Both the position numbers and the translations under genes were made by a program. A model generated the notes under the pieces. The model worked only from the letters and a program-made list of their open reading frames with translations. It had not been told where the DNA came from and did no database searches. From assembly GCA_027717645.1 (NCBI GenBank), contig JALLOG010000024.1, positions 1 to 33,835 of the forward strand: a DNA stretch of 33,835 nucleotides. The letters are read 5' to 3'. Below are positions 1-8,262 of this stretch, in pieces (position 1 is the stretch's first letter; every line of letters begins with the position of its first letter). The stretch is from Desulfobacterota bacterium AH_259_B03_O07. GTDB lineage: Bacteria; Desulfobacterota_D; UBA1144; Nemesobacterales; CSP1-2.

Positions 1-854
1 ATTCCAATATACCGCATCTCACCAACAGATATTCCTCCACCTATATCTCTATAGTCAAGTCCAATCAGTTCCATCTGAATCCAGGGGTAAAGTTTCACAA
101 CTATTGTGTATCTTATCCCCTTCAGCTCAAGATAATCCATAAAATCAGAATCATAAAATCCACTGTCTGCACGAAGGTAAATCTCTCCAATTCTGTCTGG
201 AATCAACTTCAAACACTCGGAAATAAACCTTTTTGCACCACGAGAAGTATGAGCTTTCCCTGTTCGGAAGATCCCATGAAGAAAATCCCTTGTCTCCCCA
301 ATAAAGCAAAACAGAGGATGAAAACTTGAACGACCAGGTTTCTTTGGATTATATCCCACTGATGCCCTCTGTTGTTGTCCATAAGCTGTCTTCACATGGG
401 AATCTAAATCCAGTGTAATCTTATGCCATCCCTCAAAGTTTCTCCTTGCGCTCATTAGAATCTTTTGGTTTACATGGGCAATACCTTTAGCAGTATCAAC
501 TCTGAAGCCTTTTAAAAATCTGCTGATTGTGCTCTGCGTAGGATAATCATCTAGCCCAGCTATCTTTTGGAATACCTTATCAAGCCTAAGCATCAATGTG
601 TCGCTCTGTCTCTTCAGGTCAAGGATTACAGCGTAAAGTAGACATGTAAGCATCCCTCCTACTTGAAACTTTCTTTCTCTCTTTTCAATCTGTACAGCAT
701 TTTCAAGCTCTTCTTTAACCTTTAGATGTCCTAGGAATCTCCTTAATAGTTGGATACCACCGAATTTGGTTAGGTTTTTCCCTGTAAACTCAACTCGAAT
801 ATCTCTTTCAGATGTAACTTTCTGTGTTGAGGAATACCCATATGTATCTTTCAC
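1..854 (-). mobile_element. IS1380-like DDE transposase, truncated by the window edge (GTG start at 854)
   Basis: Minus-strand translation is open from GTG 854 to the edge: VKDTYGYSSTQKVTSERDIRVEFTGKNLTKFGGIQLLRRFLGHLK...LDLDSHVKTAYGQQQRASVGYNPKKPGRSSFHPLFCFIGETRDFLHGIFRTGKAHTSRGAKRFISECLKLIPDRIGEIYLRADSGFYDSDFMDYLELKGIRYTIVVK; LRADSGFY and D-S-H motifs typical of IS1380-type transposases. Absent from the ORF track because it is open at the edge. Confidence 0.85.
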
Positions 855-1135
855 TTTTTAGGTGACCTCCTAGTGGTGTTAATTTATAGTGCTTTATACA
901 CTTAAGTATCTATAAATTCAAGGAAAAGGGGAATATATCACAATCATTGCATTCATCTTAACGCATAATTTGGGATTATATCAATCAATAAATTGATAAT
1001 GTTTCTCTTAAGTGTGTTTACGAGTAACAAATTAACCCATTTCATGCATAAACCTATTATTTTCTCAACATCTCCAAAAATTATAGCATTTGACTATAGA
1101 TCTACCACGAGTTGGGATGAGTTGGCTTCAGAAAG

Positions 1136-1172
1136 GCAATAAAAACCCCCAAGGTATCAGAACCTTTGGGGC
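1136..1172 (-). terminator. Putative intrinsic terminator (minus strand)
   Basis: CCCCAAGGT-atcag-AACCTTTGGGG stem with a 1-nt bulge; on the minus strand it is followed by TTTTT. Lies downstream of the cold-shock gene. Confidence 0.5.
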
Positions 1173-1240
1173 TTTGCCAATATGGAAGGTGGAACATTAT
1201 TTGACCTATCCCATGACACCCTATACTAATAAGTATGGCA

Positions 1241-1296
1241 CTGTTTTCATTTTAGATGAGACAAGGGATTTTCTGTATGGGATTTTCCGAAAAAGG
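1241..1296 (+). pseudogene. Remnant of IS1380-like transposase, opposite orientation to the copy at 1..854
   Basis: The 75-aa ORF carries ETRDFLYGIFRK, matching ETRDFLHGIFRT in the 1..854 transposase; DNA shares GAGACAAGGGATTTTCT exactly plus flanking similarity. Confidence 0.7.
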
Positions 1297-1417
1297 TATC
1301 TAACCAATATCTGGTAGGTAAATATTTGATTGATCTATTGTCTTTGCAAACGGTTCAAAATCAAATTCGTCTTTAAGCTTCCATGCAAAACAACTTCTTA
1401 TGGCTACAACAAACAAG

Positions 1418-1633
1418 TTATTCTTTTAATTTTACGTTTACAGCCCTGGGTCCTTTAGCTCGAGACCCTTTTGGGTTTTTCTCAACATCGAACTCTACAT
1501 TCTGACCCTCAAATAAAGAATCAAACTCTGTACCTTCTACACCCGTCATGTGAAAAAATATCTCTCTGCCATCCTCAGCCTTAATGAAACCAAACCCTCT
1601 ATTCTTAAACACCCTTTTTATCGTACCGTTCAT
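1418..1633 (-). CDS. Cold-shock domain protein (CspA-like)
   Basis: MNGTIKRVFKNRGFGFIKAEDGREIFFHMTGVEG: RNP1-like GFGFI and FFH motifs, 71 aa. Confidence 0.88.
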   Translation of the reverse strand: MNGTIKRVFKNRGFGFIKAEDGREIFFHMTGVEGTEFDSLFEGQNVEFDVEKNPKGSRAKGPRAVNVKLKE

Positions 1634-1952
1634 GGCCTTTACTCCTAACCTCTCAAATTTACTTTTTTAAAGATATCTTTAAAGATTAACCAGTTCCAAG
1701 GAAATTTAATAGTAGGGACTTAAAAATGTCAATATGAGAATTCCAGGAAAGTTCTTTTGTTAACGATATTAAGAGGTCTATATCCATTGTCAATTTTAAA
1801 TTACTTTAAATGGAATTCATCGTTTGTCAAAGAGACATAAAAAAGTTGAAATGATACAAATAAACAACCCTGTAGCAAGCTAGGGAATTATCAGGTTAAT
1901 TCGAAATGGTAGAAGTTTGAGATTAAATCAAAGGAATTATAAAGTCTATCAA

Positions 1953-2174
1953 TTATTTCTCAAATTTATTGCAGGATTCGTCCACCTTTCCAGTAACTTT
2001 ATCTACACAGATAAGGCAGCTATAAAAACTGCCATCAGGTAATATGGTATCTTCCTGGGGATAGCAAAAGTATCTTTGCTCTGAATCAGAAAAAGAGTTT
2101 CTCCCCAAATAGGCTATAAATAGAACTGCCAGTATAAAACCGATAAAGACAAAAACCAGTACGTTACGTCGCAT
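1953..2174 (-). CDS. Small single-TM hypothetical protein
   Basis: 73-aa ORF with N-terminal hydrophobic segment VLVFVFIGFILAVLFIAYL. Confidence 0.45.
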   Translation of the reverse strand: MRRNVLVFVFIGFILAVLFIAYLGRNSFSDSEQRYFCYPQEDTILPDGSFYSCLICVDKVTGKVDESCNKFEK

Positions 2175-2328
2175 AGGCTAGAAATATTCCACAAAAAATT
2201 GTTTTTTGTCAACATTAATGCATTAATTAAGTGATTTATACGAAGAGAAGGTTGTTAACTATATAATTCGTGTATAAAATTACTAGTGTAAATTCTGATA
2301 ACATCATGAAGGAAATTAGGAGAAGAAG

Positions 2329-2670
2329 ATGTGGATAAAGAGTCTAATCACAATTTTTACTATGGCTATACCTTCAATATTTGTGGTCGCTTGCGCTACA
2401 GTCACCAGTAATACATCTTCAAAAGTTACTGTTCCCGAGATAATTGAAATGACAAAAGCCGGGGTCAGTGACCAGGAAATAATTAACAAAATTCAGCAGT
2501 CCCAAACAGTTTATAAGCTGGACGGAAACCAATATGCGAATCTAAGACAAGTAGGAGTTTCTAACGACGTCATAAATTATATGCAAGAAACTTATACAAA
2601 TGAGGAACTTAAGAAAATGAACCGCGATGCAGACTGGGAAAGCTGGAACCTTGATGATGCAGGTTATTAG
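2329..2670 (+). CDS. Hypothetical lipoprotein
   Basis: Signal peptide with lipobox-like VVAC; RBS-like aggagaagaag upstream; 113 aa. Confidence 0.6.
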   Translation: MWIKSLITIFTMAIPSIFVVACATVTSNTSSKVTVPEIIEMTKAGVSDQEIINKIQQSQTVYKLDGNQYANLRQVGVSNDVINYMQETYTNEELKKMNRDADWESWNLDDAGY

Positions 2671-2821
2671 ATAGGTGGAATGGATTTCGATAATTAATTT
2701 TAATTCAACTGTTTAATAAGGAGTTTTTTGTACAATCGTATTGTATTTTGTATGGATGACTGTTTATTTAGATTTCATCAATTGAATGAATTAAATTAAA
2801 AAGCAGTAAGGAGGATATGAG

Positions 2822-3046
2822 ATGAAGAAAATTCTAATAAGCGCAGTCTTTGTTCTTTTCGTTATTGGCGGAGGTTTATATTTATATCCAGAACCGGCGA
2901 AATGCGGTGATTGCAATCAGGGGAAAAAATGTACCACGTCATATGATTGTGGTGAAATCGGTATATGTATATGTCAGTTTAATTGGCTTGAGGAGCAGGA
3001 AGAGGACGGTGCCATCCCCGACGAAGGCACTTGTTATTTTGATTAA
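2822..3046 (+). CDS. Small exported Cys-rich hypothetical protein
   Basis: RBS aaggaggatatgag; N-terminal hydrophobic segment; CGDCNQGKKCTTSYDCGEIGICIC cysteine cluster. Confidence 0.6.
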   Translation: MKKILISAVFVLFVIGGGLYLYPEPAKCGDCNQGKKCTTSYDCGEIGICICQFNWLEEQEEDGAIPDEGTCYFD

Positions 3047-3609
3047 AAATTCACTCGCCTTATCTAGCATTCCTTAAAATGAAAATTATTTGTTTACAAG
3101 AAGAACAGACCCCGAACTTCTATATTTCCAGCATTCATTAAACTTGAACCCGATCTGAAGACAGTTCCACCCCTCAGATATGTTTTTTTGCTGTGTGGAG
3201 TAAGAGTGACAGGCAAAATACATGCCTCTTGACCTATCTGAATAACCTAATTGGAAGGTGTGGTGGAATAATATTTGACTCTGTCTAACACCCTTTTAAG
3301 TAATATCACCTGTGTTCTCAATTGTAATATGGTGAATAATGGCCGCACAACGAACTGAATAAAAAGACCAATCAGAAATATTTATATACCACTCCGGATG
3401 TAAGAGCATCGGGTTTGATGGTTCTTGTGGTTCCGCTTTCCCCGGGATAAATATAAGTATGACGATTACCAGTGCTTTTACAATCAATCAAATCTTTTAT
3501 TCTCAATCCTAAAATAAATCTTCGAATCCTTGGAGAAATCTATAAAGTTTTCTTTAATAAGTGAGAGCCACTTAATAATTTTCGTGGCTCTTCACTCTAA
3601 TTAATAAAT

Positions 3610-3888
3610 TTACAAACTCGGATTAATTGGTACTCTAACACCGAAAACGACATAGCTATCCCTATCCTGTGGCTGATGCCTTGTTTCTACAGTAGTCGTA
3701 AATTTAGAATCCTTTGGACTTAAATAGAAACTTATAAAGTCATTTTCTACTTTCCCACCCTTGATCTCGTCCTGAACAGCATGTTGCTCTATCGGAATTT
3801 TAACACCGAAAACGTAGCCTTGAGCAAAGGAAATTGTTGAGAAACCAAGTGACAGAACCAATGTTCCTAGTAGTATAAGCCTTTTCAT
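3610..3888 (-). CDS. Small secreted protein with duplicated FGV(K/R)(I/V)PI motif
   Basis: Signal peptide MKRLILLGTLVLSLGFSTISFAQ; strong RBS aaggaggtgaaatag; YVFGVKIPI and YVVFGVRVPI repeats. Confidence 0.7.
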   Translation of the reverse strand: MKRLILLGTLVLSLGFSTISFAQGYVFGVKIPIEQHAVQDEIKGGKVENDFISFYLSPKDSKFTTTVETRHQPQDRDSYVVFGVRVPINPSL

Positions 3889-3918
3889 CTATTTCACCTC
3901 CTTGTTTCAGATTTCGAG

Positions 3919-3936
3919 CTATCTATTAGTAGATAG
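3919..3936. promoter_or_regulatory. Inverted-repeat operator, site 1 (CTATCTATTAGTAGATAG)
   Basis: TATCTA-N4-TAGATA palindrome upstream of the small secreted protein; same as sites at 4766 and 5410. Confidence 0.75.
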
Positions 3937-4067
3937 ATAAACCACCTAAAAAATTTTTTACTTAATTTTTCTACATCTTTTTCTTCATTTATTCTTAAAG
4001 CATACTATTACTCTACTTATCATACTAGGTATTTAAAATATTTAGATACTGACAATCAAAATAGGAT

Positions 4068-4748
4068 TCAAGTCCTCTTTCTCCATTCAAAGAAATAATC
4101 CGAGAGTTTATCCCTAAGATAAAGCCTCGCGCGATGTATTCTTGACTTAACCGCAGGAATACTCAGCTCCAAAATATTACCAACCTCTTCGTTTGATAAT
4201 CCCTCGACATCACGGAGTAAAAATACGATCTTATACTTTTCTGGAAGTTCGCCAATTGCCATCTCTATTTTTTCCATACCCTCTTTCCCAATCAGGTTGT
4301 AATCGGGGATGGAACTCCAATCTTTAATTGCAACGCCAATAAGATTTCCGTTTTCATCATATGGTTGATAATCCTCAAGGCTTAAATGCGTATCATATTT
4401 CTTTTGGTCCCTTAGATACATTAAACTTGTGTTTGTAGCTACTCTATATAGCCAAGTTGAGAATTTTGCCTCCTTGCGAAAGGAATACAATTTTTTCACG
4501 AGTGTGAGAAATACTTCTTGAAGGACCTCATCTGCATAGCGCGTATTATGTGTAATTCTCAACGCAAGCCTGTGAATCTTCTCACCATAGCGATTTACTA
4601 TTTCATTAAATGCACTTTCATCTTTGTCTTCTACAAATAATGCGACAAGCTCTTCATCGGACGACTGATCGTGATCTTGGAATGGAATACCAACTGGAAA
4701 TTGCATTCCCTCAAGATTTCTATCAGCGTCACTTAATTCAATATACAT
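4068..4748 (-). CDS. RNA polymerase sigma-70 family (ECF-type) sigma factor
   Basis: DESAFNEIVNRYGEKIHRLALRIT...ADEVLQEVFLTLVKKLYSFRKEAKFSTWLYRVATN (region 2) and LPEKYKIVFLLRDVEGLSNEEVGNILELSIPAVKSRIHRARLYLRDKL (region 4). Start at MYIELSD (4748) preferred because ggggaggaa precedes it. Confidence 0.92.
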   Translation of the reverse strand: MYIELSDADRNLEGMQFPVGIPFQDHDQSSDEELVALFVEDKDESAFNEIVNRYGEKIHRLALRITHNTRYADEVLQEVFLTLVKKLYSFRKEAKFSTWLYRVATNTSLMYLRDQKKYDTHLSLEDYQPYDENGNLIGVAIKDWSSIPDYNLIGKEGMEKIEMAIGELPEKYKIVFLLRDVEGLSNEEVGNILELSIPAVKSRIHRARLYLRDKLSDYFFEWRKRT

Positions 4749-4765
4749 GATAATTCCTCCCCTCA

Positions 4766-4785
4766 ACTATCTATTTGTAGATAGT
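4766..4785. promoter_or_regulatory. Inverted-repeat operator, site 2 (ACTATCTATTTGTAGATAGT)
   Basis: TATCTA-N4-TAGATA palindrome 18 nt upstream of the sigma factor start. Confidence 0.75.
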
Positions 4786-4807
4786 CAATGAATAAAAAAA
4801 TATATGA

Positions 4808-5398
4808 TTAATTCTTCTCTTGTAACATTCTCATTATCCAATCCGATGTATAAGACAAGCGATGTTCATTTTCGAATATACGGGCAGAAATTGTAGAACC
4901 TTCCAATGCAGAAAATATCATTCTCGCCATCCTATCCGGTGAGCCTTTGAACCCAAATACCCGTGAATCCCGACCCTCCCCCAGAACCTTAGCTATCCAA
5001 GCCTCGTTATCCGCAAACAACCATTTAATCTCATATTGAACGGTCTCAGGCAGATTATCAAAATCGGATGCAAGCATAGAACATAGACATACCCTCCTAC
5101 ACTCCTTAAAACCATCCAAAAATAACTGGAAGTAAAGTTCCAGCTTCTTTTTAGGATCCTCTGCTTGGGCTTCAATTTGAGACAAAAGCTGTTTGAAACT
5201 GTCTCTAAATCTGTTTACCAAGGCCTTGGCCAGATCCCCTTTTGTTGGGAAATAATAGTGTATGCTAGACGTTTTGATACCCACCTGTTTAGAAAGATCC
5301 CTGTAACTAAACGCATTATACCCGCGCTCTTGAAACAACTTCTGAGCGAGGTCGAGAATTTCTTGTGCTACTTCACTTTCCTTGAACTTTTCTTCCAT
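4808..5398 (-). CDS. TetR/AcrR family transcriptional regulator
   Basis: AQKLFQERGYNAFSYRDLSKQVGIKTSSIHYYFPTKGDLAKALV is a TetR HTH. Start MEEKFKE (5398) preferred over 5434, which would put the operator inside the CDS. Confidence 0.93.
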   Translation of the reverse strand: MEEKFKESEVAQEILDLAQKLFQERGYNAFSYRDLSKQVGIKTSSIHYYFPTKGDLAKALVNRFRDSFKQLLSQIEAQAEDPKKKLELYFQLFLDGFKECRRVCLCSMLASDFDNLPETVQYEIKWLFADNEAWIAKVLGEGRDSRVFGFKGSPDRMARMIFSALEGSTISARIFENEHRLSYTSDWIMRMLQEKN

Positions 5399-5409
5399 GT
5401 AGTATAATT

Positions 5410-5425
5410 TATCTACTAGTAGATA
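5410..5425. promoter_or_regulatory. Inverted-repeat operator, site 3 (TATCTACTAGTAGATA)
   Basis: Perfect 16-bp palindrome just upstream of the TetR start; same TATCTA-N4-TAGATA pattern. Confidence 0.75.
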
Positions 5426-5481
5426 GATTGTCAAGAGGTTTTTTCGAAAAATTTAAAAAATTAGCGACTCCCCCAATACCT

Positions 5482-5648
5482 TGTCATTCCCACCGGTCTT
5501 AAGTGGGAATCCACGAGAAACAAATTTACAACCACACGAAGGAAAAGCCAGTGATTGCGTCATTTCAAACGCAGTGAGAAATCTTTTTGTTATGCAATAT
5601 GTCTCAAGCCATAATATTTGAGATTCCTCACGTTCATTCGGAATGACA
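5482..5648. repeat. MITE/REP-like non-coding element with TGTCATTCC...GGAATGACA ends
   Basis: 9-bp inverted termini 167 bp apart; nested imperfect inverted repeat GTCATTTCAAACGCAGTGAGAAATCT / AGATTCCTCACGTTCATTCGGAATGAC (5559-5647). Confidence 0.6.
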
Positions 5649-5744
5649 GAAAAAACCGCGACTAGAAATCGTCCCTACAAATCTTAGTGGATACCCGATT
5701 AAAACATTCGAGTATGACTTAGAGAATGACAACCTACCATAGGT

Positions 5745-6437
5745 TTAGAACCTTTTAAGCAGATAAATAATAATAGCAAATATTGACCCGCCAATATAAC
5801 CATCTAAAAATCCCCACAAACCCCAACCCAAAAAACCGAGATATGATTTTGGAAAGTATAAATAAGAATTCATAAGAGATGTTCCAGAAATTCCTAGATT
5901 AAATAACGTATCATTAATTAATAAGAAAATAGATATGGGTCTGAAATTATAACCATAGCCTATAGATCCCCAGTTGTATAGATATGTAACCAGAGCCAAT
6001 AATAGCGAAGAAAGACCAAAGACAGATCCTGTAGCAACTCCAAAACATAGAATACTGAACCCTTCTACAGTTTTCCTCAGATTCCGAAAAATATTATACA
6101 TGCATCCGATAAGAAGACCATCTATAAAACCGTCCACAAAACCGAGTAATCCGGATATAACAACATTTCGGACGCTGAAGGAAAAGCCTATTCCCGCAAT
6201 CCTGATAAGTGCTTCAAAATGGGCCTGCAAATCCAAAACCCATGCGAGAAGAAGAAAAAGAGATGAGACAATCCTAAAATCCAATTCTACTAGCGCCAGA
6301 TCCCTACCGGAAAAGTACGCAAAGACAGCTAATGATAGAGACAAAAGACACCAGATAATAGCGAATAGAATCCCAAGCTTAAGCGTATTAACTCTTTTCG
6401 TTTCATATTCATACAATGTAGTTAAGTCAAATCTCAT
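5745..6437 (-). CDS. Multi-pass membrane protein, unknown function
   Basis: 230 aa, several hydrophobic segments; repeated GLLGFVDGFIDGLLIG / GLWGFLDGYIGGSIFA. Confidence 0.7.
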   Translation of the reverse strand: MRFDLTTLYEYETKRVNTLKLGILFAIIWCLLSLSLAVFAYFSGRDLALVELDFRIVSSLFLLLAWVLDLQAHFEALIRIAGIGFSFSVRNVVISGLLGFVDGFIDGLLIGCMYNIFRNLRKTVEGFSILCFGVATGSVFGLSSLLLALVTYLYNWGSIGYGYNFRPISIFLLINDTLFNLGISGTSLMNSYLYFPKSYLGFLGWGLWGFLDGYIGGSIFAIIIYLLKRF

Positions 6438-6462
6438 GTATATCCAATTCTAACCTGTTTCA

Positions 6463-7011
6463 GTGAAACTCCTCAAAGAAATTTCTGCTTCGTTTCTTTG
6501 GAGCGCCTACGAACAACTATTACTACGAGCCCTAGATCTTTACAGAGATGAAGGAATAGGAATACCCGATATGAGTTCACTAATGGACTTAGGGTTCTCA
6601 ATGGAGGAAGCAGAGGTTTTGGTGTCGCAACTCGAGTCAGAGGGTCTGAATCCTTCGGGTGACCCTTTTGCCGGAGAGTTAACTCTCACAAGTTTTGAAC
6701 GAATGACATTTCAAGATGCAATAGATGATTTTAATTCAATGATAGAAGAAGTGGCATCTGAGTTCGACATTCCACTTGTGGATATAAATTCCTTTCTCTC
6801 CACACTTAATAGTGAGGGTATTGACGGTTTTTCAGGGAGTTTTTTCCTGGTCGATTCCGAAAATACAACTTTTAGCCTCGATGGAATCCACCTTAATAAC
6901 GCTGGTTATGCCCTAGCCGCGAATGAATTTATAAAGGTCATGAACCAGTCGTTTGGGTTCAATATTCCGCTTTTAGAAACACAGCAGTTCGCAGGTCAGT
7001 ATGCTAATTAA
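6463..7011 (+). pseudogene. Truncated SGNH/GDSL-type hydrolase (C-terminal part)
   Basis: C-terminal DGIHLNNAGYALAANEFI is the D-x-x-H block of SGNH hydrolases; the N-terminal GDS block is absent. Confidence 0.55.
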
Positions 7012-7036
7012 ACCCTTGTCATCTACTCTAGGCAGT

Positions 7037-8170
7037 TTATAGATCAGGCATCGGATACACTGGCTCCGCCACTGCTAGATCGACGGGATGCACAATCTGT
7101 TTTTTCCCACCCTGCCATTGAACTACCACCAGTCGGTGTCCGATTTGTCTTCCGGTAACAGGTTCAATCTTAAAATGACCATAAAATGAGTTGAATTCAG
7201 ATTTCTTAGCTACCTCTCGAAGGTAATTGTCATCAAGTGATTCGGCCTCTTCAATACATTTACTAATCACGAGTCCTATGTTGTACCCCTGAGCAGCCAG
7301 GTAGTCAGGTACTTTCCCATATTCGACTCTGAAATTAGTAAAGAACTCTATGGGAGTTGGTCCGAAGTCCGGTTCTATTTTCATGCCATGCTCCCATTGA
7401 CTGGTTGAAAGGAAACCTTCTGAGTGCTTCCCAAAAGTCTCCTTAAAGAGTTTCAGTGCTGCAACTACGAGTCCCACTGCCTTAACGTCTATCTTTTGTT
7501 CAATGATTTGTTTAGCGAGACTCAAATCATCATCGGCCCGACCCACTCCCAAAATAATATCAGGCTCATTATCCTTAGCCAATCCTAAGAGAGCAGAAAA
7601 GTCACTCCGACCAGAAAGATATGAATATTCCCCGACATCGAATCCATTTTGTTGCCCGTAGCTTTTTGCTCCATCCGCTACATTTTTTGAGAAGCCGCTA
7701 TCCTCAGCTTTGAAAATAGCTATCCTTCGTGCAGATCCATCAATTTTTCTTACCATTTCTAAAATTCCATTAAAGTATATGCTGGCTGGTGTGATCGCGC
7801 TTACTATGTGGGGGAAACCACGGTTTGTTATCTCATCAGAAGATCCTCCATGATTCCAAAGGGTTCTTTGAAAATCTTGGGAAACAGTTGCAGCGGCCAA
7901 CGTAAGACCACTGGAGTATGGTCCAATTAAAAAATCGACTTTATCCTTTCGTATTAGTTTTTCTGTATTTTGCTTGCACTTATCCACTGAGCTTTCGTCA
8001 TCGTAGTATTTAAGTTCAAATGGGACTCTTTTATTTAATTCGCGGACATATATGCCGCCAATTTCATTAACTTCCTTGATCCAAAGAGAAAGTCCTTCAA
8101 AACTTTCTTTTCCCTGTATTGAATACCTACCATTTAGGGAGATGGAAATTCCTAGTACTATATTCTGCAT
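7037..8170 (-). CDS. ABC-transporter substrate-binding-like protein (branched-chain amino acid type)
   Basis: LGISISLNGRYSIQGKESFEGLSLWIKEVNEIGGI...FLIGPYSSGLTLAAATVSQ is the type I LIV-binding fold; no signal peptide seen. Confidence 0.85.
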   Translation of the reverse strand: MQNIVLGISISLNGRYSIQGKESFEGLSLWIKEVNEIGGIYVRELNKRVPFELKYYDDESSVDKCKQNTEKLIRKDKVDFLIGPYSSGLTLAAATVSQDFQRTLWNHGGSSDEITNRGFPHIVSAITPASIYFNGILEMVRKIDGSARRIAIFKAEDSGFSKNVADGAKSYGQQNGFDVGEYSYLSGRSDFSALLGLAKDNEPDIILGVGRADDDLSLAKQIIEQKIDVKAVGLVVAALKLFKETFGKHSEGFLSTSQWEHGMKIEPDFGPTPIEFFTNFRVEYGKVPDYLAAQGYNIGLVISKCIEEAESLDDNYLREVAKKSEFNSFYGHFKIEPVTGRQIGHRLVVVQWQGGKKQIVHPVDLAVAEPVYPMPDL

Positions 8171-8262
8171 TTCAATATAAGCGGGAGGATAACGGAATCG
8201 GACTTATTTTATTTTTACTTGCTACAAGATAGAAAAATTTAAAATCAGTTAAGCGGGCAAGT

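Noticed and set aside
2850-3077. 75-aa ORF overlapping the Cys-rich small protein
   Set aside because: The 2822..3046 frame has the RBS, signal peptide and ordered Cys pattern; this one does not.
3296-3487. 63-aa minus-strand ORF
   Set aside because: No RBS or recognisable domain; intergenic noise cannot be excluded.
4060-4082. GGATTCAAGTCC resembling a tRNA T-arm
   Set aside because: No acceptor or anticodon stems around it; lies at the 3' end of the sigma factor gene.
4993-5175. ORF inside the TetR gene in another frame (also 5165..5407 antisense)
   Set aside because: Overlaps a strong TetR CDS; no family signature; shadow ORF.
5974-6453. 159-aa plus-strand ORF antisense to the membrane protein
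   Set aside because: Composition typical of the antisense of a hydrophobic protein; no RBS or motif; shadow ORF.
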